This document shows, one piece after another, positions 45,485 to 55,985 of a stretch of 64,000 nucleotides of DNA (the first letter of the stretch is position 1; each line of letters starts with the position of its first letter). The DNA is from Verpa conica. Its lineage: Eukaryota; Ascomycota; Pezizomycetes; Pezizales; Morchellaceae. The notes under the pieces are model-generated. The model made no database searches and had not been told where the DNA came from. It worked only from the letters and a program-made list of their open reading frames with translations. The stretch spans positions 558,001 to 622,000 of the forward strand of contig JAUFSD010000002.1 of NCBI GenBank assembly GCA_033030425.1. Reading direction: 5' to 3'. Both the position numbers and the translations under genes were made by a program.

Positions 45485-46110
45485 CTGTATGGCCTAGTAC
45501 TAAACCAGATTTGAGATTTATTTTTTCTTTAGATTCACAACCAATTTTATTAAGAAGGATTATCATGTATGTATTACCTATTTGTATTTTTACTTCTGCT
45601 TCTACTATTATATATACTTACTCTGTTCTAATATATCATCTCTAGTATCTACCTGGTCTACTGGTACCTAGCAGGCCCTAAACAGGTGGAGTATAAGTAA
45701 ACGCATGTACAAAATAATTCTAACTTGGAATAGTGGAAGTCCCACTACTTTTTACCATTGTTTGACTTTTTTACTCTACTTTGCCATCAAATATTATGAC
45801 TGGCTCCAAAGTGGCTGCAAGCAAGACTTTGAACAGATAGCAATCAGAGACTTGAGAAAGCAAGCAGACAGCTGGAAAGACTTTGAGCAAGCAGTAAGCA
45901 GATGTCAAGTAGGGCCTTGATCTGACAGCAAACAGAAAGCAGGCAGGAGCTCAAGCAGACAGCTGGCAGCACTTTGATATGGCAGCAAGCAGGATCCTAA
46001 GCAGAGAGCAGGCAAACAGTCAGCAGTGTCTTGAGTAGACAGCAAGTAGAGATACTCAAGACCTTGATTTGATAGCAATCTGGACCTCAATCAGACAGCT
46101 GTAATGGAGG
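45485..46110. repeat. Repeat D, first copy, with CAG-rich minisatellite
   Basis: 45500-45770 aligns with 49365-49755 (GATTTATT..., ATTACCTATTTGTATT, CCTAGCAGGCCCTAAACAG, GTGGAAGTCCC). From ~45815 both copies pass into tandem units of roughly GACAGCAAGCAGGACCTTGA. Non-coding. Confidence 0.75.
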
Positions 46111-46843
46111 ATTTTAGGGGACGGCAAGGCTTAGGCTACAAGGCAGGACTTTGAAAAGGCGATAGTGTTTGTTAAACCTAATAAAAATCGAATGGGTGGG
46201 CCGATCCCACTGTACATCAGGAAACCTGCAATCGTATCATGACGCAATTGGCATAGCAACTGTTGCATCACAGGAAGTCACTCACGTCACAAGCATCCCC
46301 AGCACCCCAATCGTCACTATACAACTGCCAGTACCAGGAGCGCCCTACAATAGTCACCAGTACCAGAAGCGCCTCACAAGAGGCTCTGAAAACCGTACTA
46401 CTCAAAAAGTTATGTTTCTTGTGAGAGAACCATTGTTCCCTCCTACCCGCAGATTACTAGTCTTTATTAACTACCGTTCTCCTCAGAAAAACAAGCGAGG
46501 TTGAGGCGTGTTCCGCCAACCCTAACCCTACCGGGATACACCTAACCCTGCTTGAATACACCTAACCCCTACCCCTATTCCTCCAGGGACTTCGCCAAAT
46601 TTCTCTAAGTCCCTGAACACACACACCACACCCACCTCATCGCACCATACCACGCCTACCGCCTACCCCTCTCCCCTACCCCTCTACTCTGTTTCTCTAT
46701 TGCTATTTGAACAGTAAAAGCTAACTTATATGCAGGCTGTCTTGTTTCCTTTTACCCGTGTCATGACGCGTTCTACCAACATATCGTTCCAGCAGCAAGA
46801 CCCTCGAGACCCCCCCCAGGCAACAGCAGCAGGATCCCCTAAG

Positions 46844-47458
46844 TATTATTTTTTCGAGATTCTCAGTCTGTCTTTCCTTGATTATATAACATTTTATCTC
46901 CATTTGCTACATTTCATTACGACGGCAGTACTGATTGTTTTCTTAATACATTTTTACATTTATTACATTTTTACATAACTACTAATGTTTATCAAAGGTC
47001 GTATACTTTATCACTTACATGTATTGCGCCATTTGCTATGAGTCATATTTTGTTGCGCTTATTTATGTTTACTCATCACACCATTTCGCTTACAAGCATT
47101 GTATTACTCATTTCTTTTGGCTACCTTTACTTTATTATGGTTTTCAGGGTCAAACGGCGTTCCCACCTCGGTTTTCACATAGTTATCTCGGACGGAGGAT
47201 AAAGGACTTTTCTGTATAAATAGCAGGCTGTTCTCTCTCTTTTTGGGACTGTAATTCTCTAGACATAGACACCAATCTACTATGCTATCTTGTTTGGTAT
47301 TACATGCTCAGACTCCTCGCTTGCCTGTTCTTTCTAGTAATAGTTTATTCTGTTGCTACTACAAATTCACTGGCTTTACGCTTCTTTCTTTGCATCGTAC
47401 CTGTAGAGTTATACCATTAGGACTTGCGTCCTAAGCTGTTACTCCGCTATTCTTCACA
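46844..47458. mobile_element. Solo LTR-B, copy 3
   Basis: 615 bp, reverse orientation. The first dinucleotide is TA where other copies have TG. The flanks CTAAG/CAAAG are a possible degraded 5-bp duplication. It lies within the minisatellite of repeat R. Confidence 0.85.
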
Positions 47459-47464
47459 CAAAGT

Positions 47465-47800
47465 AGCAGTAGGAGGTCCCTCTAAGCAACAGTAGCAGGA
47501 TCCTCGAGACCCCCCAGGCAATAGTAGCAGGACCTCCTAAGCAGCAGCAGGAGGACCCCTAAGCGACAGTCGCAGGGTCCTCGAGACCCTCCTGGCGACA
47601 GCAGCAAGACCTCCTAAGCAGCAGCAGCAGGACCCTCTAAGCAGCAGCAGCAGGACTCTTGAGACCCCCTCCAGGCGACAGCAGCAAGACCTCCTAAGCA
47701 GCAGCAGCAAGACCCCCTAAGCGACAGCAGCAGGACCCCCTAAGCGACAGCAGCAAGACCCTCAAGACCCCCCCCCAAGCGACAGCAGCAGGATCCTCAA
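47465..47800. repeat. GACAGCAGCAGGACCCCCTAAG-type minisatellite
   Basis: Tandem ~20-30 bp units mixing AGCAGCAG with GACCCCCTAAGC or CTCGAGACCCCC. Continues the tract before LTR-B at 46790-46843. Confidence 0.8.
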
Positions 47801-48052
47801 GACCGTTAGGGTGACAAGCAGATGCTGAGGACAGGCAAATTAGGGATATTTTGTACATATTAGGTAGCATATAATAAAATAATTGAGAACCATACTAGTA
47901 CTTCTGTGATGTGACCGTGACAAGAGCGTGACAGTACCAAGCAGCACCAGAGAACGTCAGGAAGCCTATCAGAGAGCGTCAGGAAGTCTACTAGAGAGCG
48001 TCAGAGGCATCAGGAGCCTCCGACGCTCCTATAGTGGCGTCAGGAGCCTCTG

Positions 48053-49213
48053 TGTAAAACTGGCCTATACAATTGCCCAGGCTACTTCCCGTCAAGCTTA
48101 GAGTTCAGTCCGAAGGTATAAGATACCAACTACTAAGGTCTCCTCAGTCAACAGTAGTAGTTGTTCCCTTAAATCGCACAAGAGAGTTACAAACTATGAT
48201 ATCGTCAAGACTCACTAGAGTCAGTTAGAATAAGCGGAAAGTTGTTCAGTTGAAGCTTCGAAAGTCACAAGCAAAAGGTTTGTAATAAAGTTATAAGGTA
48301 AAGGTAGTTCGATAGATTCAAATATATTGATAAGACTCGTTCTTTCCGTTGATGTTTTGGTAAAGAGACAAATCTGCCAACTATTTTATATACCGCGGTT
48401 TGGGCTCGCGGATTTATTCTAAATCGTGATACAAACGCCTGGGAACCCCCGAAGACCCTGAAAACCTGCCAAGCAATCACGACATACAATACAAATCTTA
48501 CAACACAGTAATCAATCGCCAATACAAATACATTCCCCCCATACTTATACAACACCCGACCAGTCCAAGCACTTTGTCCCGGCCCTATCGTCTATTCTAG
48601 TCAAGCCCAAAGGTGTACTAGAGTAATGCAATCATGTAAAGCTGTTAGTGAACCAATCTGTACTCTCCGGACGGGCCGATAAGTGTACTAACCACCGTAT
48701 CTGTTCCGTCCTTGCATGTTCCCTCGTGGCAGAGAGTCACCAAAGCCCTTTGGTACTAATCAGCAAGCAGTACTGGGAAACGGGGCTTTCCTTCATACCA
48801 TTAGTTTGTCAAGAAACATGCCCCGACTGGCGGAGGGCACAACTCCGTCAGTTCTTATCCGATTTCCTCGATTCTTTCACCAGTCAGCTCCAAATCATGC
48901 CCTCTCATATACCCTCCGGATTTGGTTCGGACGGACGAATTCTCCTGACGCTCCAGGAGTTATTTTTGGGGTCCAAAGCTTGTGTTTTTACTATGCGTTT
49001 ACAGCAACTCTGAGGGGCCCCCCCAGCACCCGGTGGGTGGCACAGTGGGGCGCCCTGCATGAGATAGCCGCCAGCAATAATATTCACACGCGCTTCTCCC
49101 CAAACCCCTATCGCGTTTCTCAAGAAACGAACAAGGGATTTAGTTACCTAGATAGTCAAACAAGTGGTCTTCATGGTTCCCAGAAATACTCCTCTTATCG
49201 GGTGCCTACAACA
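48053..49213 (-). mobile_element. Solo LTR-A, copy 3
   Basis: 1161 bp with TG...CA ends and a perfect CTCTG duplication (48048-48052, 49214-49218), inserted in repeat R. The most complete LTR-A copy in the window; retains the ~80-bp segment lost from the gypsy 3' LTR. Confidence 0.93.
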
Positions 49214-49359
49214 CTCTGACGCCTTCAGCAGAGCGTCAGGATCCCCTGACGCCTCACAGTAGCGTCATATTTGGCCAATTGCCGAATGTGGCATCCTTAG
49301 CGTCCCGTGCAACAGTTGCTCCTGGCGCAATCTTGCAGGTTTCCTGATGTACCGTCCGG

Positions 49360-50890
49360 CGCTATACCCGATTTGTGATTTATTTCCCCTTTAGGTTCAC
49401 AATCGATTTTAGTGTATTAGGCGGTTATGACATACCTATTACCTATTTGTATTCCTACTCCTACTCCTACTCCTACTCCTACTCCTACTCTTACTCCTAC
49501 TGCTACTGCTACTCCTACTGCTACTGCTACTGCTACTGCTACTGCTACTGCTACTGCTACTGCTACTTCTACTCTTACCTATCTATCACATATACCTACT
49601 CCGTTCTAATATACCCTCTCCAGCATCCACCCAGTCTACTGATGCCTAGCAGGCCCTAAACAGTCGGGGTATAGGTGAGCGCATGTACAAGATAATTCTA
49701 ACTCGGGATGGTGGAAGTCCCGCTACTCTCCGTTGTTGTTTGACTCCTTTACCCCGCTTTGCCACCAGAGATACTATAACTGACCCCTAGGCGACAGCAA
49801 GCAGGGCTTCGAAAAGACAGCAAGCAGACGTTAGGTAAGACCTTGAGCAGGCAGCAAGCAGACCCCCGAGCAGACAGCAGGCAGGCAGCAGGCAGGACCT
49901 TGAGCAGGACCTCGAGCAGACAGCAAGCAGGGCCTCGAGCAGGCAGCAAGGAGACCCCCGAGCAGACAGCAGGCAGGACCTCGGGCAGGCAGCAGGAAGA
50001 CAGCAAGCAGGACCTCGATCTGACAGCAGGCAGGGCCTCGAGCAGACAGCAGGCAGACGGCAGGTAGAACCTTGGGCAGACAGCAGGTAGACGTCAGGTA
50101 GGAACTCGATCTGACTGAAGGCAGGACCTCAATCTGACTGCAGGCAGGGCCTCGAGCAGGCAGCAAGCAGAGCCTTGATCTGACAGCAGGCAGGGCCTTG
50201 AACAGACAACAGGCAGGGCCTCGAACAGACAACAGGCAGGGCCTCAAACAGGCAGCAAGCAGGCAGCAGGCAGGCAGCAGGCAGATGTCAGGCAGGACCT
50301 CGAGCAGACAGCAGGCAGACGTCAGGTATGGCCTCGATCTAACAGCAAGCAGGGCCTCGAGCAGACAGCAGGCAGGGCCTTGAGCAGACAGCAGACAGGA
50401 CCTCAGGCAGGCAGCAGGCAGACAGCAGGCAGGACCTCTATCTGACAGTTAGCAGGACCTCAATCTGACAGCTGCTAGGACCTCGAGCAGGCAGCAAGCA
50501 GACCCCGAACAGACAGCAGGCAGGGCCTCAAGCAGACAGCAGGCAAACGTCAGGTAGGACCTTGATCTGACAGCAAGCAGGGCCTCGAACAGACAGCAAG
50601 CAGGACCTCGAGCAGACAGCAGGTAGGCAGCAGGTAGGAGCTCAATCTGACAGCAAGCAGGACCTCAAGCAGGTAGCAAGCAGACTCCCGAGCAGACAGC
50701 AAACAGGCAGCAGGCAGAGGTCAGGTAGGACCTCGGGCAGGCAGCAGGTAGGACCTCGATCTGACAGCAAGCAGGGCCTCGAGCAGGCAGCAAGCAGAAG
50801 GCAGGCAAGACCTCGAGCAGATAGCAGGCAGACAGCAGGCAGGACCTCGAGCAGGTAGCAGGCAAGCAGCATGTATGGCAGCAAGCAGGG
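49360..50890. repeat. Repeat D, second copy, with long CAG-rich minisatellite
   Basis: Starts with the header shared with 45500-45770. An expanded (CTACTC)n/(TACTGC)n microsatellite follows at ~49450-49572. About 1.1 kb of ~20-bp units resembling GACAGCAGGCAGGACCTCGA then run from ~49790 to 50890. The long open frames across it are repetitive translation (Cys/Leu- or Gln/Ala-rich) and not genes. Confidence 0.85.
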
Positions 50891-50989
50891 TATGAAGCAG
50901 ACGCTTTCTACGTATATGTGTATATAGATATATAGATCATTATAATAGGGTGGTTCAGCCGTCGCTCCCATATCTATATATTCAACTCT

Positions 50990-53482
50990 AGTTCATTATT
51001 TAAAGTTGAAAGACAACGGAGATTTGGAAATAGTACGTACTGGAGAGATGGTTTAAATAATTATATATACGCACGAAAAAAGTAAGTTTGCTTTCCTTGA
51101 AATTATACTTAGTATTGAGTTAGAAACTAATAACTAATTAACTAACTGGGAAAAACCTATGCAGCCAATTTTAATACGTACCTGCTATCGGCGTTTGTGT
51201 GATGGAGAAAGCTTTTTTTTAATAAAGCTTTTAGAACAACGAAGTTGGCGTTCCGACGACGATATATTGGGATATGGACAGTTTAAAACTTACAAGGAAC
51301 GGTTATTATACGACTATCCAGATCTGTACAAGTCACTTCTGTGCCTTTTCCAGCGTAATTCGACGGAGTCCAAGCTGCATATATCCAATATATACCTTGA
51401 ACTTGTTCAGAGTATATGCGCCTCAACAACAGAATCGAATAGACATATTGTTGAGTCACAATTACTCCTTTTACGCCGAACACCTACTATACAACCCAAT
51501 GAGTCAGCAGTATTTGATCTTACAGAAGATCAATACACTATATACAATACAATTACGCAAGCATTGTATTCAACAAAACAAGGTGGTCTCAAGCTTTTTG
51601 TTACTGGTGCAGCTGGAACGGGAAAGTCATACCTGTTAAAAAGTCTAGAAAGCTGGTTAAAGAGCCGTAGAATAGGGTATTTGTTATTGGCGCCAACAGA
51701 AATAGCTGCAAATAACATTCAAGGTCAAACGATTCATTCTGCTCTGAATATTAGTACTGGAAGCTATCAGTGCTACAAATCCAATATTCTTCTAAATACT
51801 CAACGAACGGAGGAGCTGCGGCAGATTGGTGTACTGGTGATTGACGAGATATCAATGGTTGATGCAGATCTGTTTTGTGAAGAATAGCGGAGTAACAGCT
51901 TAGGACGCAAGTCCTAATGGTATAACTCTACAGGTACGATGCACAGAAAGAAGCGTAAAGCCAGTGAATGGGTGGTAGCAACAGAATAGACTATTACTAT
52001 AAAGAACAGGCAAGCGAGAATTCTGAGCATGTAATACCAAACAAGATAGCGTAGTAGATTGTTGTCTATGTCTAGAGAATTACTGTCCCAGAAAGAGGGA
52101 GAACGGCCCGCTATTTATACAGAAAAGTCCTTTATCCTCCAACCAAGATAACTATGTAAAAACCAAAGTGGGAACGCCGTTTGACCCTGAAAACCGTAAC
52201 AAAGTAAAGGTGACCAAAAGAAATGAGTAATACAATGTTTGTAAGCGAAATGGTGTGTTGAGTAAACATAAATGAGCGCAACAAAATATGACTCATAACA
52301 AATGGCGCAATACATGTGAGTAATAAGGTATGCGACCTTTCGATAAACATTAATAGTTATGTAATAAATATAATAATGTATCAAGAAAACAATCAGAACT
52401 GTCATCGTAATGAAATGTAGCAAATGAAGATAGAATGTTATACAAACAAGGAAAGACAGACTGAGAATCTCGAAAAAATAACATGTTTGACTTTGTGTCA
52501 AATCTATTCGCCCGGATATACGACAATATTAAACAATTTGGCAACATTAATATCATTTGTCTTTTGGAGATTTGATGCAACTTCCACCTGTTTCTGGCCG
52601 CAAAGTATTCTATTCAAGTTTATGGAAACTTTTTCACCCGTGCTTTCTTCGACAGCCAATTAGACAGAACCGTGATATGGAGTTCTTTGCATTACTGAAT
52701 GATCTACGGTTTGGAAATATGTCAGCTTATTCAAAACAACTGATTGAGGCTAAGCTCGAACACTTTGATGCACAAAAAACGAATTATCTGACAACGTTCC
52801 TTGTATCCTACCGAAAGACCGCACAGCTGATAAACGATTTGCTACTTGATACGCTAAATATAGAAGAGGAGGACAAATTTGTCAGCTATTGTATAGATAG
52901 AGAAGAGGGAATAGTTATTCAAAATAACCTACGTCTAAAAACCTTCAAAGCTGGAACGAATTTTCCCACCACAGTAACGTGTATGGTAGGAGCAAAGGTT
53001 ATGTTTCTCAACAACTCTATGATTGCCCATGGTATATCCAATGGTACCTGTGGTGTTATTGTAGCGTTAAGAAATAAAAAGCTACCCACGGTTGCATTTC
53101 CTACCTCGGAAGAAATTAGGGTATGTTTAGGAACCCAATCTATAGTATAGAGTAAATACTAACGAATATTCTATATCGACAGTTAGTTGAAGTTACTCCC
53201 GATACCTGTTGTTTCTCTTGCAATGGAATATCCTATAGCCGGGCCCAACTTCCACTTCAAAATGCTTTTGCATTGACAGTACATAAAACTCAGAGTCTGT
53301 CTCTGAACTGTATATGTATTGCTTTGGATTCAACGATGTTTTCTGCTGGACAAGCCTATACAGCATTAAGTAGAGCAAAGCGACTTGTTGATGTGGCAAT
53401 AATGTCATTTGATGCAGACTGTGTAAAAGTAGACATGGAAGCTGTGAAAGAGTATGAACGACTGGAGGGCATGGTTACATAG
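50990..53482 (+). pseudogene. Helitron Pif1-type helicase portion of RepHel, split by LTR-B
   Basis: Exons: 50990-~51080 (FKVERQRRFGNSTYWRDG), an intron to ~51150, then ~51151-51875, LTR-B insertion, 52484-53120, intron, 53182-53482. Walker A is GAAGTGKSYLL, Walker B VIDEISMVDADLF, motif III FGDLMQLPPVSGRK. Later motifs are MVGAKVMFLNNSM, ALTVHKTQSLSLN and YTALSRAKRL (arginine finger), all Pif1/RecD2-like. In Helitrons this domain is fused to Rep and unwinds DNA 5'-3'. Apart from the two insertions I see no stop codon in the helicase frame. Confidence 0.88.
51876..52483. mobile_element. Solo LTR-B, copy 4 (inside helicase)
   Basis: 608 bp, TGTGAAGAATAG...AAAATAACA, with a perfect TGTTT duplication (51871-51875, 52484-52488). 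It lies just after Walker B; removing it rejoins VDADLF with the downstream helicase frame. Confidence 0.94.
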
Positions 53483-54010
53483 TAGAAAGTAGTTACGTAG
53501 CTATCCTTTGTGCTAGATTTATTCAAAATGTAATGTTTTGGCTTGGTGTGTTATATATTGAAGTCTTCAGTAACAATAGAAGCAATACAGGTGTATGCAG
53601 TATGCTTGACGGTTTTGAGTCCAGTTTCAAGTATTCCAGAAGCCTTGAAAAAGTAAGTGGGCGGTGATAGCAAGCCTGCAGCGGCGGTGATATCAAACGT
53701 TGGGGAGAATACTCAAAAAACCTCAGGCTGAGCAGATGTCTCTCTACTACAAGGGGATCCAATGCTTGCGCAAATCTGTGGTTAATAAACAAACTGTTTT
53801 GTGCTGAACTAGTATTACGAGATAGAGATCTATATACGATTTCTGTCAGAGGATAGAATACGTATGGAAAGGAACATGTTGCAAAGAGAACAAAAAGATT
53901 ACTTACAGAATAGTACATATAATAATATAGGTGTATGCTAAAAAATATAGAGATAAAAGGCGCGAGTTCTAATCAATTAACTACATAGTGAAAAACAAAA
54001 GAAAAAGAAA
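53483..54010. other. Region between helicase and dioxygenase gene
   Basis: About 530 bp. A 131-codon minus-strand frame (53523-53918) has no motif I recognise. The Helitron 3' end (hairpin then CTRR) should lie here or further on; I could not place it with confidence. Confidence 0.4.
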
Positions 54011-55594
54011 TCAAGTCCAGTGCTTCTTCCCATGCTTAAGCACCTGACGCTTCTTCCAATCAATATTACTTTTATGAGTAAACAAGTCCAGGGAATTGCG
54101 AGTTCCTGAAGTGATAGGAGTCACATTATGTGCAATTAGAGCGCCAAAGAAAAAAAGTACATCACCTGGAACTAATTCCATGACTGTCTTGCATTGCCAT
54201 AAAACCAAATCACCTCCAGTCCACGTCATTCTGAACAACACAGTTGTAACCAGCCCCATAATCCTGCCAGTCCTGATGGGTACTACTAGAACCGCCGTCA
54301 GAATTCAATTCTTGGTTGATTGCAACTCCAGACCAGGCGCCGGCAAGGGGAGATAGGTTGGCGGGTAAATATTGTTTGATACTGGTAAACTTTTGATACA
54401 TTGTAGGAGATACCAGGCGAAGAGTATTGGAGAGATAGGTGATTAGGGGTTTATTGAGGTCTAAAAACTGCTGGGAATGAGGAGAATCGTTGAGATATTC
54501 AGAACTATAAAAAATATCTTGACTGTAGTCGGCCCAAAGAGCATAATGCCTATGATTGAAAGCTCCACGGATAGTGGCAGAGGTTTTGGTGTGAGGGAGA
54601 ATGCTTTGACTTTCCGATAAAGTATTGATAAAGTTTATTGGTACCCGGAATCGATAAGCCAAGATATTGCCATTATGATCGACGATTTAGTGATGTGCTG
54701 GAGTACTTTCGATCCGTTTAAAGGTGGAAAGAAGTTGGTCATTATGTGGTGGAAGAGTTTTTGCCTTTTTCATATCTTTAAGGTCGGTGTAATTGAGTAA
54801 GGAAGTAGTCGACTGGATACCAATTTGTAAATCACTCCAACGTTTGAGAATGCGTTTAATTCCATGAGATGGCCCGCGGGTGAAAGACTGGTACGAATCC
54901 TGTTATTTTTTCGAGATTCTCAGTCTGTCTTTCTTTGTTCTGTATAACATTTCATCTCCATTTGCTACATTTCATTACAATGACAGGTTTGATTGTTTTC
55001 TTGATACATTTTTACATTTATTACATTTTTACATAACTACTAATGTTTATCGAAAGGTCGCATACCTTATTACTCACATGTATTGCGCCATTTGTTATGA
55101 GTCATATTTTGTTGCGCTCATTTATGTTTACTCAACACACCATTTCGCTTACAAGCATTGTATTACTCATTTCTTTTGGTTACCTTTACTTTGTTACGGT
55201 TTTTCAGGGTCAAACGGCGTTCCCACCTCGGTTTTCACATAGTTATCTCGGTTGGAGGATAAAGGACTTTTCTGTATAAATAGCGGGCTGTTCTCCCTCT
55301 TTTTGGGACTGTAATTCTCTAGACATAGACAACAATCTACTACGCTATCTTGTTTGGTATTACATGCTCAGAATTCTTGCTTGCCTGTTCTTTATAGTAA
55401 TAGTCTATTCTGTTGCTACCACCCATTCACTGGCCTTACGCTTCTTTCTGTGCATCGTACCTGTAGAGTTATACCATTAGGACTTGCATCCTAAGCTGTT
55501 ACTCCGCTATTCTTCACAAATCCCGGTAGATACCTTCCCGTAGTAGGTAATCTAACTGTTGATTCGCTTTGTCAAATTGCTTAGAGGAAGACAT
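54011..55594 (-). pseudogene. TET/JBP-like 2-oxoglutarate/Fe(II) dioxygenase, disrupted
   Basis: Coding parts: 55594-55519 (start MSSSKQFDKANQQLDYLL), then 54900-54011 after removing LTR-B. The N-terminal helical part is YQSFTRGPSHGIKRILKRW. The core has AYRFRVPINFINTL, HYALWADYSQD, NTLRLVSPTMYQKFTSIKQY and GAWSGVAINQELN. The HxD iron ligands lie in THQDWQDYG. TGGDLVLWQCK, LVPGDVLFFFGALIAHNV (distal His) and GTRNSLDLFTH (Arg for 2-oxoglutarate) follow. This pattern fits the fungal TET/JBP family, which oxidises methyl groups on DNA bases. Breaks: the LTR, a TAA codon near 54690 and a one-base frameshift near 54235. Family assignment is by recalled motif pattern. Confidence 0.68.
54901..55518. 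mobile_element. Solo LTR-B, copy 5 (inside dioxygenase gene)
   Basis: 618 bp, reverse orientation, with a perfect AATCC duplication (54896-54900, 55519-55523). Confidence 0.94.
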
Positions 55595-55894
55595 GACAAT
55601 CGTAATGTAGTAAGGCGAAGGAATGATAGAGAGAAGGGAAAAGGGGAAGGAAGGAGAAAGAGAGGAGATAATATAGGGAAATCTTGCCAAGAAATATTTG
55701 GCCGCCACTAATGACTAATAGATTAGTCATCAAATTTTTTCTGACAAGCAAAATCACCCACATGATACATGCCTGTTTTCCCCCGAGTCAATTGGCAGCA
55801 AGGAACAAAGATTTTTTTATTCTGGAATCTTTCATCAACCAGCGCCCATATCCTTATGCAGCTTAGCCGATGAACCTAAAGGGCGTGACCTACA

Positions 55895-55985
55895 AAACAA
55901 GCATGCAACAGGATTTGAACCTGCAACCTTACAAGTAGAATGCTGTCCGGCCAAAACAACAATCTACCCATTAGGCCACTAATGT
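55895..55985 (-). pseudogene. tRNA-like sequence (degenerate tRNA or SINE head)
   Basis: On the minus strand TGGCCTAATGGGTAG matches a Pol III A box and GGTTCAAATCC a B box; ACTTGTAAG between them looks like an anticodon loop with TGT (Thr). The acceptor strands do not pair and the D/anticodon spacing is too long for a working tRNA. Likely a tRNA pseudogene or the head of a SINE. Confidence 0.5.

Larger units (their letters stand above)
46211..49352. mobile_element. Repeat R element with 17-19 bp inverted ends
   Basis: The ends are inverted copies of TACATCAGGAAACCTGCAA (19 bp perfect); if TA is the duplicated target, the element runs from CATCAGG to CCTGATG. Without its two solo LTRs (46844-47458, 48053-49213) it is about 1.36 kb. 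It contains degenerate CCCTAAC tracts (46518-46580), a minisatellite of GACAGCAGCAGGACCCCCTA (about 46790-47800) and a block rich in GCGTCAGG motifs. No transposase. A partial copy in the opposite orientation lies at 28103. Confidence 0.6.
45299..50989. mobile_element. 5.7-kb composite insertion splitting the Helitron RepHel gene
   Basis: AACTCT occurs at both borders (45293-45298 and 50984-50989). Joining the flanks keeps the Rep reading frame open into the helicase part (FKYHFNS, then SSLFKVERQRRFG). Inside, in order: ~45485-46110 (header plus minisatellite), repeat R element 46211-49352 with two solo LTRs nested in it, then a second, diverged copy of header plus minisatellite (49360-50890). 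Not one simple element; the nature of the outermost unit is unknown. Confidence 0.55.

Noticed and set aside
47465..50890. Possible CRISPR-like array
   Set aside because: Units are contiguous ~20-30 bp minisatellite repeats without unique spacers, in a eukaryotic genome.
49375..50971. Long frames rich in Tyr/Ser/Cys/Leu or Gln/Ala/Gly
   Set aside because: Direct translation of micro- and minisatellite units; no start context or conserved domain.
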